From assembly GCA_965207025.1 (NCBI GenBank), contig OZ242258.1, positions 1,302,001 through 1,366,000 on the forward strand: 64,000 nt of DNA, written 5' to 3'. Source of the stretch: Bin87 sp034423595. Its GTDB lineage: Bacteria > Chloroflexota > Dehalococcoidia > Lucifugimonadales > UBA3495. Position 1 is the stretch's first letter, and every line of letters begins with the position of its first letter. Both the position numbers and the translations under genes were made by a program. This document shows, piece after piece, positions 41,294 to 50,205 of this stretch. The notes beneath the pieces are model-generated. The model was given only the letters and a program-made list of their open reading frames with translations, was not told where the DNA came from and searched no databases.

Positions 41294-41302
41294 ATTCTAA
41301 CA
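41294..41302 (-). promoter_or_regulatory. Extended -10 box of the LLM-class gene
   Basis: Minus-strand TGTTAGAAT about 54 bases before the start codon; a leader of about 48 bases results. The -35 region has no clear hexamer. Confidence 0.5.
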
Positions 41303-41329
41303 CGAGGCGCACGGTACGCAACGTAGGCA

Positions 41330-41830
41330 TTAAATCGCGCCCGCGACTTGGCTGCGCCTCTCCACAACGACCGTATCCCGCCACTCTCCGTTGAGCATCG
41401 CCACCCGCTTGCGCCGGCCCAGGATGCGAAAGCCGCAGGCCAGGTGAATAGCGATGCTAGCTTGATTCTCAGGAAATATGCTGCTCTGCAAAGTCCAGAA
41501 TCCGGCTGCTTCAGACTCTGCCACGAACGCGGCCAGCAGCAACTTCCCGATGCCTCTGCCACGTTGGGCCGGATCCACGTAGATGCTGTGTTCAGCGACG
41601 CCTGCGTAGCAGGCGCGAGCGGATACCGGTGACAGGGCAGCCCAACCGACCACGACTTCCCCAATGCGCGCTACCAACCGGCACTCGGGACGGTGGTTGC
41701 GATCCCACGTTTCCCAATCAGGAGGTTCTGTCTCGAAAGTAGCGTTGCCGGTGGCCATGCCGTCGGCGTAGATGCGCCTGACCGCCGGCCAATCCCCGGG
41801 CAGCATCGGGCCTATCGTAATTTCCGCCAT
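41330..41830 (-). CDS. GNAT N-acetyltransferase (PAT/MnaT type)
   Basis: A 166-residue acetyltransferase with the phosphinothricin/methionine-sulfone acetyltransferase pattern: PMLPGDWPAVRRIYADGMATGNATFETEPP (8-37), VVGWAALSP, AEHSIYVDPAQRGRGIGKLLLAAF with the RGRGIG acetyl-CoA loop, and SSIFPENQASIAIHLACGFRILGRR. It would N-acetylate amino-acid-like compounds with acetyl-CoA. It starts three bases after the stop of the MBL-fold gene, so translation is probably coupled to it in a BioY-MBL-GNAT run. Confidence 0.92.
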   Translation of the reverse strand: MAEITIGPMLPGDWPAVRRIYADGMATGNATFETEPPDWETWDRNHRPECRLVARIGEVVVGWAALSPVSARACYAGVAEHSIYVDPAQRGRGIGKLLLAAFVAESEAAGFWTLQSSIFPENQASIAIHLACGFRILGRRKRVAMLNGEWRDTVVVERRSQVAGAI

Positions 41831-41833
41831 TGA

Positions 41834-42517
41834 CTAACGGGAGCGGATTTGCGGAGTGAGCAAACCGATTTGCAAAGACGGCGGCAGGTTGTTTCGGGTA
41901 ACCTGCATTCGCCCCTGGGGTTGCAGCGAGCCGTCAGCCACGCCAAGCTCGCGCAGGAACGCGCTGGGGTCGGCGGGTTGTATTTCGGACGGTTCACCCG
42001 GCGCCCGGTAATGCATCGGTATCAACCAACGCGCGTCCAACTGCTGCGCGGTCTGATTGATGGCGCGGTGGGAGAGCAGGTTGCATTCCTCTCCGCCCGC
42101 GGGCGCGAGCACCACGTCGGCGGGTCCGATAAGGTCGATCTGCTGGGCGGTCAGCGGCCTGGCGATGTTTCCCAGGTGGCAAATGCTGATTCCGTCAATG
42201 GCAATGGTGTAGGCGACGTTGCGTTGACCGCGTGATACGCCTTCGGGCAGCCCGGTCATCACCGCCCTGATGGTGATGCCCTGTAATTCGTATTCACCGG
42301 GGGCATTGAAAATCCGGGCGTCGCCATCTACTTCAACGTGACCGTTGTGCATCGCGTTGTCGTGGCTCACAGTCACGGCTGCAACGTCAACGATCTGGCG
42401 GGGGTCAATCTGCATCCCCGGCCCGGAATCCGCTGAGTATGGATCGGCGATGATGGATAGCCCCGTCGTCTGCGAACGTAGTCGAAACGCGGCGTGTCCG
42501 AGCCAGTAGATATCCAT
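41834..42517 (-). CDS. MBL-fold (UlaG-like) protein with a degraded metal site
   Basis: A 227-residue metallo-beta-lactamase-fold protein of the UlaG/COG2220 type: WLGHAAFRLRSQTTGLSIIADPY (5-27), NAPGEYELQG, CHLGNIARPLTAQQID and VVLAPAGGEECNL, then WLIPMHYRAPG. The hallmark HxHxDH reads HDNAMH (52-57), so the second His and the Asp are lost, and the GD of the fourth motif is GN (Asn117). Hydrolase activity is therefore doubtful; a binding or structural role is possible. It precedes GNAT by three bases and follows BioY by 37. Confidence 0.82.
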   Translation of the reverse strand: MDIYWLGHAAFRLRSQTTGLSIIADPYSADSGPGMQIDPRQIVDVAAVTVSHDNAMHNGHVEVDGDARIFNAPGEYELQGITIRAVMTGLPEGVSRGQRNVAYTIAIDGISICHLGNIARPLTAQQIDLIGPADVVLAPAGGEECNLLSHRAINQTAQQLDARWLIPMHYRAPGEPSEIQPADPSAFLRELGVADGSLQPQGRMQVTRNNLPPSLQIGLLTPQIRSR

Positions 42518-42554
42518 AGGGAGTGACCGTTATCAGACCGTTACGTCCAGCAGG

Positions 42555-43208
42555 TCAGACGGACCCGGGCCGCCCGGAGAACCAGTCCAGCAGGACCCAT
42601 CCCGCTGGAACGACGAGGCTAGCCGCCATCAATTTTACGAGGTCGCCAGGGATAAACGGGAGCAGTCCGCACTGCCAGACATCGGCGCAACCCCACGCGG
42701 TGGCGACGTCGGCGGGAAGGAACAGACTCAATTGAATCAGGCCCGGAATGTACAGCACGACGTTGCCGAGCAGCATGGCAAGCAGCACCCATGGGCGCCG
42801 ACTCCAACCCCACTGGCAGAGGAACCCCACCAGCGCCGCCGCGGGAATGAACCCTACGATATAACCGCCCGACGGCAACAACCAGAACCATCCCGACGCC
42901 CCCCCGGCGAAGAAGGGCAGGAACGCGCCTTCGATGGCGTACAGGGCCAGTGCCAGACCGCCCCGCCAACCTCCCAGCAACGCCCCGACCAGCAGTACGG
43001 CGAAGGTCTGGCCGGTGATGGGTACGGGCGTAAAGCCCAGGGGGATCTTGATCTGGGCAAACAGCGCCACCAGCAGGCTGCCCGCAACTATCAACGCGAC
43101 GTCGCGAGCGATTCGGGGTACGCCGGCCGAATCGGGCAGTACGACATCCGCGAGGGTACCGGGCAGGGGCAAAACTCGATCGGGCGCAGTGGACGTTTGG
43201 AACCTCAT
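42555..43208 (-). CDS. bioY: BioY-family biotin transporter substrate-binding component
   Basis: A 217-residue membrane protein with six hydrophobic helices in the BioY pattern: RIARDVALIVAGSLLVALFAQIKIPLG near the start, the signature TPVPITGQTFAVLLVGALLG, GGWRGGLALALYAIEGAFLPFF, LLPSGGYIVGFIPAAALVGFL and LPFIPGDLVKLMAASL. BioY works as an ECF-transporter S component, alone or with EcfAAT. No ECF module genes are nearby. It heads the BioY-MBL-GNAT run; no biotin operator (BirA box) was recognised upstream. Confidence 0.92.
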   Translation of the reverse strand: MRFQTSTAPDRVLPLPGTLADVVLPDSAGVPRIARDVALIVAGSLLVALFAQIKIPLGFTPVPITGQTFAVLLVGALLGGWRGGLALALYAIEGAFLPFFAGGASGWFWLLPSGGYIVGFIPAAALVGFLCQWGWSRRPWVLLAMLLGNVVLYIPGLIQLSLFLPADVATAWGCADVWQCGLLPFIPGDLVKLMAASLVVPAGWVLLDWFSGRPGSV

Positions 43209-43330
43209 GGTTTCCGTATATTAACCCAACGATCAAAATACTGTCCACGCTGCCGCAAACATGAAACCGGGGATTCGGCGTATAAGACACTCCCTTGCCC
43301 GCTTTCGCGGGCGGATGGTATGGTGAAGCC

Positions 43331-45121
43331 ATGACTACACCGATCAGCAACGACGACATAGTTACCCTTTTCAACAACATGGCGGCCATGTTGGAAATCA
43401 AAGGCGATTCGGTATTCAAGATTCGCGCCTACCAGAGAGCCGCCAACACCATTGACCAACTCCCCTGGTCGCTGGCAACCGCAGCGGCCAAGGGCGAAGA
43501 CCTGCGCAAAATTCCGGGGATTGGCAAAGCGATCAGCGAAAAGGTGCAGGAATATGTTGCCACCGGACATGTAACAGCCTACGACCGGCTCGCTGAAGAA
43601 CTGCCGGTGAACGTGCTGGAACTGCTGGAAGTACCCGGCATGGGGCCAAAGACGGTCAAGGCTGCTGTGGAAGAACTGGGTATTTCCTCGGTGGCGGAAC
43701 TTGAACAAGCTGCCTTGGATGGAAGGTTGGCGCAATTGCCCCGCATGGGCAAAAAGTCGGCCGAAAACATACTCCGGCACATCCACGCCCAACGCCTGCG
43801 TTCCGACCGCACTCCGTTGGGCATTGCTGCGGAAACCTGCGCTGCGGTATCGGCGCAGTTGTTCGAGGCCTGCCCCGGGTTGGTGAGCCTGACGCCGGCT
43901 GGATCCTTGCGCCGCTGGGAGGAGACCATCGGCGACCTGGACCTGATAGCGATTTCCGAGAACCCGGCAGAAACGGGCCCGGCTCTGGCCGCATTGCCCT
44001 CGGTACGGGAAACCTTGGTGCAGGGCGACTCCAAAACCTCCGTGGTGGTGGATCCCGGGATACAGATCGACCTCCGGGTCGGAGAACCGGACGGGCTGGG
44101 CGCGATGTTGCAGTACTTCACGGGAAGCCAGCAGCACAACATCCGGCTGCGCGACTACGCCAACCGGCAGGGGCTGTCGCTGAACGAATACGGGATCACC
44201 GTCATTGATAACGGCGTTACGGAAAAATTCCCCGATGAAGAGACGTTCTACGCCCGGTTGGGGTTGCCCTGGATAGCGCCTGAACTCCGGCGTGGCGCCG
44301 ACGAACTGCACATCGCCCGTAACGATGCGCTTCCCAAACTGCTGACGGTCGCAGACCTTCGTGGCGACCTGCATTTGCACAGCGATTGGAGCGACGGCAA
44401 GTTCTCGCTGGAGGAGATGGTTGCCGCCGTCGCCTCAATGGGCTACGAATACATGTCCCTGACCGATCATTCTCAGGGTCTGGGAGTCGCCAACGGCCTC
44501 ACGCCCGACCGCCTCGCGCGGCAAATCGAGGTACTGAAGGGGTTGCAGGGTCGCTACGACATGACGATTCTGTGCGGCTCCGAGGTGGATATACGAGCGG
44601 ACGGCGCGATGGACTTCCCTGATGACGTTCTGGAGATGCTGGACTGGGTGATCGCATCGGTGCATAACGCCATGAGCCAGGACCGCGACACGATGACCCG
44701 GCGGATAATTAGCGCTATGGAGAACCCTCATGTGTGCGTGATCGGCCACGCCTCCACCCGATTGTTGGGGCGCCGCGACCCAGTGGACTTTGACATCGAA
44801 GCCCTTTTGCGAACCGCTCGCGCCACCGGAACCGCCATGGAGATCAACGCCGCTCCAGAGCGGCTGGACCTGAAGGACACCCACGCCGCCCGCGCTCGCG
44901 AGTTGGGCGTGCCACTGGTGATCAACACCGATTCCCACCACACCGACGGCCTGAGCAATCAACGGTACGGCGTTGCGGTGGCCCGCCGGGCGTGGTGCGA
45001 ACCGAAGCACGTACTGAATGCCTATCCGAGGGCGGATTTTCTGGCCTGGCTGCGGACTCCCAAGGGTGAACGTGCCCCTCACTTTGACGCAATGGTCGCG
45101 GGCAAAGGCGTCGAGTCCTGA
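43331..45121 (+). CDS. polX: DNA polymerase X family protein with PHP domain (PolX)
   Basis: A 596-residue repair polymerase/exonuclease. Order: an 8-kDa-like domain with helix-hairpin-helix segments IPGIGKAI (61-68), VPGMGPKT (101-108) and LPRMGKKS (136-143); the polymerase palm with GSLRRWEETIGDLDLI (191-206, Asp202 and Asp204) and IQIDLRV (Asp247); and a C-terminal PHP phosphoesterase from about 345 (DLHLHSDWSDG, YMSLTDHSQGL, NTDSHHTDG). Such enzymes fill short gaps and trim 3' ends in base-excision repair. Start: ATG at 43331; an in-frame start at 43295 adds a low-complexity tail and no ribosome site. An unknown gene follows after two bases. Confidence 0.93.
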   Translation: MTTPISNDDIVTLFNNMAAMLEIKGDSVFKIRAYQRAANTIDQLPWSLATAAAKGEDLRKIPGIGKAISEKVQEYVATGHVTAYDRLAEELPVNVLELLEVPGMGPKTVKAAVEELGISSVAELEQAALDGRLAQLPRMGKKSAENILRHIHAQRLRSDRTPLGIAAETCAAVSAQLFEACPGLVSLTPAGSLRRWEETIGDLDLIAISENPAETGPALAALPSVRETLVQGDSKTSVVVDPGIQIDLRVGEPDGLGAMLQYFTGSQQHNIRLRDYANRQGLSLNEYGITVIDNGVTEKFPDEETFYARLGLPWIAPELRRGADELHIARNDALPKLLTVADLRGDLHLHSDWSDGKFSLEEMVAAVASMGYEYMSLTDHSQGLGVANGLTPDRLARQIEVLKGLQGRYDMTILCGSEVDIRADGAMDFPDDVLEMLDWVIASVHNAMSQDRDTMTRRIISAMENPHVCVIGHASTRLLGRRDPVDFDIEALLRTARATGTAMEINAAPERLDLKDTHAARARELGVPLVINTDSHHTDGLSNQRYGVAVARRAWCEPKHVLNAYPRADFLAWLRTPKGERAPHFDAMVAGKGVES

Positions 45122-45123
45122 CG

Positions 45124-45936
45124 ATGACCATTACGGATGTCTTCACCCCTGCCCGACCCATGGATGGTTTTGAGGCCGAGCTTGTCGAAATTCAGCCCGG
45201 TCTTGATTCTTTCCACGCCGGCATCTTATTCCTGTTGCGGCAGCGGGCCGGTAAGGAGGAATCCTGGCACGTAGCGCTGCTGCAAGCCATGGGTCAATGG
45301 AGCTTGACGCACGAAAACGTCGCGGGGCGAGACTGGCAATATGTGATTGGTGGCGAGGCGCTGGACGGGTTGACGCTGGCGCAGCGTTTGTGTCTGGAGA
45401 TCCCCGATGTGGTGCCATCTTTCGAGTTGGAGTCGTTGCTATTCCGTGGTCAGTGGCCGGAGCTGGTCAGTGCGGAGCGTATGCGCGGGTTGATCGGTTC
45501 CTACCGATACACCGCCCTGTTGAATTTCAGGTACGGAGTGGTGGTGGAGGAGGCCCTGCAATTGGTAGCGGAGGAAGTGATACGCAAGAACCGGTTGGCG
45601 CGATGTTATCAAGACAGCGACCAGGTAATTGAAGAGGCGTATCGCCACCTGTATGGAGACACCCGGTTGAACCTGTTGTCGGAGTTCCTTCCGGACAGCG
45701 GCGAGCTTTGTGGAGTTGACCCGGAGTCTCTCTCCCTGAGTGCGTGGCAGGAGTTCACCTATTGGCTGTTCAAGCGCCGAGTGAGGAAATGGCACCCGGC
45801 GCGGGTGGCAAGCGACACGCGGCGGGGATTGGAACGACTGCGGCAGTTGCACAGCCCCGGAGAACGCGACGCCATTGACAGCTTTACCGGAGGCGGATTT
45901 GATCCACCGGCGGCGTTGATGGGGCGCTTTGCCTAA
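45124..45936 (+). CDS. Protein of unknown function, co-transcribed with polX
   Basis: A 270-residue protein I do not recognise. It is soluble, without signal or membrane segments, and rich in helices with conserved-looking aromatic-charged segments (WHVALLQAMGQWSLTHENV, LQLVAEEVIRKNRLARCY, WQEFTYWLFKRRVRKW). It starts two bases after the polX stop, implying translational coupling. The context hints at DNA repair but nothing in the sequence shows a catalytic motif. It could be a lineage-specific protein. It converges with the S1 gene across a palindromic repeat. Confidence 0.75.
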   Translation: MTITDVFTPARPMDGFEAELVEIQPGLDSFHAGILFLLRQRAGKEESWHVALLQAMGQWSLTHENVAGRDWQYVIGGEALDGLTLAQRLCLEIPDVVPSFELESLLFRGQWPELVSAERMRGLIGSYRYTALLNFRYGVVVEEALQLVAEEVIRKNRLARCYQDSDQVIEEAYRHLYGDTRLNLLSEFLPDSGELCGVDPESLSLSAWQEFTYWLFKRRVRKWHPARVASDTRRGLERLRQLHSPGERDAIDSFTGGGFDPPAALMGRFA

Positions 45937-45956
45937 TTGTGGGCTCTCAAAAAAGC

Positions 45957-45980
45957 AGGGGCGACCCATGGGTCGCCCCT
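45957..45980. repeat. GGGGC-type palindrome, copy 3 (perfect)
   Basis: A perfect 24-base palindrome, AGGGGCGACCCA followed by its exact complement. It lies between two converging genes (unknown gene and S1) and may end both transcripts. Confidence 0.85.
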
Positions 45981-46007
45981 ACGTGCATAGTTGCGGTGAG
46001 CCGACGG

Positions 46008-47102
46008 TTATAGCCCATAAACCCGACGATAGCTCAGGCTCATCCGCTTGCGTTCGGTGTCTATGCTCAGGATCTGCACCTTGATCTGTTGGCCCTGATA
46101 AACGATCTCCTTGGGATGTTCCATCCGACGGGCGGACAGCTCGGAGATGTGTACCAGCCCTTCCACCCAGTCTTCCAGCTTCACGAAAGCGCCGAAGTCC
46201 ATCAGCCGGGTCACCGTGCCGTCAACAATGTCGCCGACGTGGTAGCGCTCCGGCACCGAATCCCAGGGTTCCGGTTGAGTGCGCTTGAGGCTCAGGGAGA
46301 TTTTGCTGTTTTCCCGGTCAACCCGGAGAACTTTCAAGGTGAGGTTGTCGCCAATGCTGACCACTTCCTCGGGCGATTTGACCATGGACCAGGAGAGTTC
46401 GGAGATGGGAACCAGACCTTCGGCGTCGCCAAGATCCACGAAAGCGCCGAAACCGCGCATGGAGCGCACGGTACCCTGTACGATCTGGCCCTCTTGGAGC
46501 TCTTCCAGCAGGCGTTCCTTCGCTGCGTTGCGCAATTGGCGCCAGATGCGGCGTTCGGTCAGCACCAGTTTTTCTCGCTGGGAGTCCAACTCCAGAATGT
46601 TGAACCGGGCATCCTCACCGATACGAGCGTCGAGGTGCTCGATGCGTCCTTCCTTCGGTACCGGCGCCATCTGGGAGAAGGGCACGAATCCACGGATTCC
46701 GTTCCAATCCACCACCAGACCGCCCTTGTTGTGCTGGACCACCTTTGCTGCAAGCTCAGCGTCTTTCTGGTGCAGGTCGATCAGGTCTTCCCAAACCTGC
46801 TTTTCCTGGGCTTGGTCGTAGGAGAAGACGGCCATGCCGCCCGGTCCCCGGTTGTTAACGTGGATTACCATCACACGAGTTCCGGGTACCATCTGTTCGC
46901 GCTTTTCGTCGGTCAGAGTCCGCATCTCCTGCGGCGGGACAATTCCTTCGGTTTTGAGGCCCGCGCTGATGACCATGCCTTCTTCATCAATGCGCACTAT
47001 TTCCCCGGTCACCAAATCGCCTCTGCGGTACTCCCTCGGCGAGAATGCCGACTCGGGGAGTTCCGACATATCGGTGACTGCGTACGGGTCCTGGGCTACC
47101 AT
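46008..47102 (-). CDS. rpsA: S1-domain RNA-binding protein (ribosomal protein S1 type)
   Basis: A 364-residue protein with four S1 (OB-fold) domains: GDLVTGEIVRIDEEGMVIS (about 28-46), a divergent second one including NKGGLVVDWNGIRGFVP, GQIVQGTVRSMRGFGAFVDL and GDIVDGTVTRLMDFGAFVKL, each followed by EGLVP or EGLVHISEL. This is shorter than the six-domain S1 of Escherichia coli but usual for Chloroflexota and firmicutes-like S1. It binds mRNA leaders during translation initiation; weak-leader or leaderless genes in this window may depend on it less. GGAG lies 11 bases before the ATG. Confidence 0.9.
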   Translation of the reverse strand: MVAQDPYAVTDMSELPESAFSPREYRRGDLVTGEIVRIDEEGMVISAGLKTEGIVPPQEMRTLTDEKREQMVPGTRVMVIHVNNRGPGGMAVFSYDQAQEKQVWEDLIDLHQKDAELAAKVVQHNKGGLVVDWNGIRGFVPFSQMAPVPKEGRIEHLDARIGEDARFNILELDSQREKLVLTERRIWRQLRNAAKERLLEELQEGQIVQGTVRSMRGFGAFVDLGDAEGLVPISELSWSMVKSPEEVVSIGDNLTLKVLRVDRENSKISLSLKRTQPEPWDSVPERYHVGDIVDGTVTRLMDFGAFVKLEDWVEGLVHISELSARRMEHPKEIVYQGQQIKVQILSIDTERKRMSLSYRRVYGL

Positions 47103-47407
47103 CTGTTATGTTGCTCCTTACACTTGCTGGGCAGAATCGTTGAGACAAGGCCACCAGCGGCACATAGGCTGCAATGGCACTTCGGTTAACTTACAATTCG
47201 CCTGCCTAATAATACTTATAATGGTATCAAATTGCAACCGCGAACGCGAGGGTGCCTGAGAATTCTGCGCGCGGGTTGGTTCCGCTGCTTATGGACAACC
47301 TATCGGATGCAGTGCTAACATTTTTTGGGTGAATTTTTAGCAACCAATAACCACGGCAGGAATTGGCGCGGTACGCCGATTCCGGTGGGTACATTCGGGA
47401 CGACGCT
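47103..47407. other. Divergent intergenic region between S1 and valS
   Basis: A 305-base, relatively A+T-rich spacer. A minus-strand A+T-rich patch near 47200-47225 (ATTATAAGTATTAT) could hold the S1 promoter. No coding frame is convincing. A T-box leader was looked for and rejected. Confidence 0.45.
47292..47321 (+). promoter_or_regulatory. Candidate promoter of valS
   Basis: TGGACA (47292-47297), an 18-base spacer and TGC-TAACAT (box 47316-47321). The leader would be about 80 bases; the ribosome site before the ATG at 47408 is weak. Confidence 0.4.
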
Positions 47408-50101
47408 ATGACTCAACCTGCCAATGCCATACCCCGCGCTTACGACGCGGGAGCCGTGGAACGACGTATCTATAAGAACTGGTGGGACTCGGGCTACTTT
47501 GAGCCCCGCTCCGACCTTTCACGCCAATCATTTTGCATCGTAATGCCTCCGCCCAACGTTACGGGCGAGTTGCACCTAGGCCACGCGCTGACGGCCAGCT
47601 TGCAGGATGCCCTCACGCGGTGGCGCCGTATGCGCGGTGACCAGACGTTGTGGCTACCCGGCAAGGACCATGCCGGCATTGCCACCCAATGGGTGGTTGA
47701 ACGCATGCTGGCGGAGGAAGGAACCAACCGGCACGAATTGGGCCGTGAGGCGTTTGAACTACGGGTTTGGGAGTGGGTGGAACGCTATGGCAATACTATC
47801 GACGAACAGCACCGTCGCCTGGGCGCTTCATGCGACTGGTCCCGTCTCCGGTTCACCCTGGATCCTGGGCCGGTACGCGCGGTCCGCACCACCTTCGTCA
47901 ATCTCTTCAACAAGGGCCTGATCTACCGCCACGAGCGTATCATCAACTGGTGCCCAAGGTGCGCGACCGCGCTGTCCGACCTGGAAGTTGACTACGAGGA
48001 ACGGGACGGCAAGCTGTACCACATCCGCTATCCGCTGGCTGATAATCCGGACCAATACGTAACGGTCGCCACCACCCGCCCGGAATCAATGCTGGGAGAC
48101 ACCGGCGTTGCAGTCCACCCGGACGACGAGCGTTATCAGGGTCGGATCGGCAAGATGGCAGTCTTGCCCATAGTGGGCCGCGAAATACCTGTGGTCGGTG
48201 ATTCTGCTATCGAGATGGAGTTCGGGACCGGGGCTCTCAAGGTCACGCCGGGGCACGACGTGGTGGACTTTGAGATCGGAGAGCGACACAGCCTACCCAT
48301 AGTGAACGTCATCGGGTTCGACGGGTGCATGACCGAAGCAGCCGGCCCGACCTATGCGGGGATGGAGCGGTTCGCCGCTCGGGCCGCCGTCGCCGACGAA
48401 CTGGATAGTCTCGGTCTTCTTGAACGCGTTGAGGACTACCATCACTCCGTTGGGCAGTGCCAGCGTTGCAGCGAGGTGGTCGAACCCCTGGTCAGCCTGC
48501 AATGGTTCCTGAACGTCGGTCAGCACACGGACCCCCAAAGCATCGCCGGCCGCGCCCACGCTGTTGTGGCCAACGGCGATATCGAAATCGTCCCTGAGCG
48601 GTTCACGCGGGTTTACTTGAACTGGCTGGAAAACATCCGGGACTGGTGCATCAGTCGCCAGCTGTGGTGGGGGCACCGCATCCCCGTATGGTACTGCGCC
48701 GATTGTGGCGCATACGCCGCTCACATCGAAGATCCCACAACATGCCAGGCTTGTGGCAGCGCGAACATCAACCAGGAGAGCGACGTTCTAGATACCTGGT
48801 TCAGCAGCGGGTTGTGGCCCCATTCCACGCTGGGATGGCCGGACGGGGATTCCGACGACCTGGGGGATTTCTATCCTAACTCGGTTATGGAAACCGGCTA
48901 CGACATCCTGTTCTTCTGGGTGGCCCGCATGATCATGCTGGGCATCGAAAACACCGGCCAGGTGCCTTTCCGGTCCGTTTACCTGCACGGTATGGTGCTG
49001 GACGCCGAAGGCCAGAAGATGAGCAAGACCCGAGGCAACACCCTGGACCCCCTCGATCTGCTGGAGCAGTACGGCACGGATGCCCTCCGCTTCGCATTGA
49101 CTACGGGAACTGCTCCCGGGAACAACCTCCGCTTGAGCAACGAAAAGCTGGAGTCGGCGCGCAACTTCGCCAACAAGATCTGGAACGCCGCCCGTTTCGT
49201 AGTCACCACGGTTGAAGGCAGGGATGACCTGGACGGTTGGTACGACCCGATAACTCCAGAACATCGGGAAGATCGTTGGATAGTTGGACGTTTGGATGCT
49301 CTTACGGTATCCGTGAACGAATCCCTGACGCAATTCGAGCTGGGAGAGGCGCAGCAGAAGCTCCATGATTTCGTGTGGAACGATTTCTGCGACTGGTATA
49401 TCGAGATGGCCAAGGTCAGGCTCCGCGAAGGCGATTCCGGCGCCGCTGTGACGTTGGTGCATGTGCTGGAGCGTTCGTTGCGCCTGCTGCATCCCTTTAT
49501 GCCGTTCGTAACCGAGGAAATCTGGCAGAACTTGACCTCCCGCGTACCGGCGCCGGCTGCCGGCCTGCACGAGTCAATCATGATTGCGGAATACCCACAG
49601 GCGCAAACGGTTCGCTCGGCGCCCGATGCCGAGTCCGAAATGGATGTGGTGATGCAAACCATCCGCGCCATACGCAACATGCGCGCCCAGCTGCGGATTC
49701 CGGCAGCCCAAAAACTGGAAGCGTCAATTGAATCCGACGCCATTCGTAACGTCGTAGAAGGGGAACGCGCAGCCATCAGCGTACTGGCGCGGGTAGAACC
49801 CCTGCGGGTTCTGGACAGCGGCCAAGCCGAGGGCGAGGTCGGCGTCAGTCTGGTGGTCAATCCACTGGTGGTGCGCCTGCCACTTCACGGGATCGTTGAC
49901 TTGGACGCCGAATCTCAACGCCTGGACCAGGAACTGGAATCTACGCGCCGCAATCAGCAGCGGGTGGAGCAGTTGCTTTCCAACGCCAATTTTGTTTCCA
50001 AAGCCCGGCCCGAGGTGGTCGAAAAAGAACGCGACAGGCTGCGCAGCCTAACCGAACAAAGAGAGCGGATCGAGGACATCATCGCCCAGCTGGCCGCCTG
50101 A
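47408..50101 (+). CDS. valS: Valyl-tRNA synthetase
   Basis: An 897-residue class I synthetase that charges tRNA-Val. Seen: the HIGH-type motif PPPNVTGELHLGHAL (47-61), GKDHAGIATQWVVER, an editing domain with TTRPESMLGDTGVAVHPDD, a C-x2-C...C-x2-C zinc finger in YCADCGAYAAHIEDPTTCQACGS, DVLDTWFSSGLWPHST, the KMSKS loop as QKMSKTRGNTLDP, and the C-terminal coiled-coil tRNA-binding tail (LDAESQRLDQELESTRRNQQ...). It starts at the ATG at 47408; a TTG at 47363 in frame is less likely. Complete and undamaged. Confidence 0.97.
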   Translation: MTQPANAIPRAYDAGAVERRIYKNWWDSGYFEPRSDLSRQSFCIVMPPPNVTGELHLGHALTASLQDALTRWRRMRGDQTLWLPGKDHAGIATQWVVERMLAEEGTNRHELGREAFELRVWEWVERYGNTIDEQHRRLGASCDWSRLRFTLDPGPVRAVRTTFVNLFNKGLIYRHERIINWCPRCATALSDLEVDYEERDGKLYHIRYPLADNPDQYVTVATTRPESMLGDTGVAVHPDDERYQGRIGKMAVLPIVGREIPVVGDSAIEMEFGTGALKVTPGHDVVDFEIGERHSLPIVNVIGFDGCMTEAAGPTYAGMERFAARAAVADELDSLGLLERVEDYHHSVGQCQRCSEVVEPLVSLQWFLNVGQHTDPQSIAGRAHAVVANGDIEIVPERFTRVYLNWLENIRDWCISRQLWWGHRIPVWYCADCGAYAAHIEDPTTCQACGSANINQESDVLDTWFSSGLWPHSTLGWPDGDSDDLGDFYPNSVMETGYDILFFWVARMIMLGIENTGQVPFRSVYLHGMVLDAEGQKMSKTRGNTLDPLDLLEQYGTDALRFALTTGTAPGNNLRLSNEKLESARNFANKIWNAARFVVTTVEGRDDLDGWYDPITPEHREDRWIVGRLDALTVSVNESLTQFELGEAQQKLHDFVWNDFCDWYIEMAKVRLREGDSGAAVTLVHVLERSLRLLHPFMPFVTEEIWQNLTSRVPAPAAGLHESIMIAEYPQAQTVRSAPDAESEMDVVMQTIRAIRNMRAQLRIPAAQKLEASIESDAIRNVVEGERAAISVLARVEPLRVLDSGQAEGEVGVSLVVNPLVVRLPLHGIVDLDAESQRLDQELESTRRNQQRVEQLLSNANFVSKARPEVVEKERDRLRSLTEQRERIEDIIAQLAA

Positions 50102-50110
50102 CCTCGGATT

Positions 50111-50119
50111 TGCCATAAT
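50111..50119 (+). promoter_or_regulatory. Candidate extended -10 box of the stalk lipoprotein gene
   Basis: TGCCATAAT, a less typical member of the TGn-extended class, about 90 bases before the ATG at 50206. Confidence 0.3.
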
Positions 50120-50205
50120 CCGCACGTCAATCACCGGGCATTACTGAATAAGATTTGGCAAAGTCTAAAAATATACAGTCGTTTCGCGCTAACAGGAGCC
50201 CTTCG

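Noticed and set aside
47103..47407. Possible T-box leader before valS.
   Set aside because: No Stem I, and no AGGGTGGNACCGCG-type T-box core; GGTGGGTACATTCGGGAC near 47386 is too poor a match.
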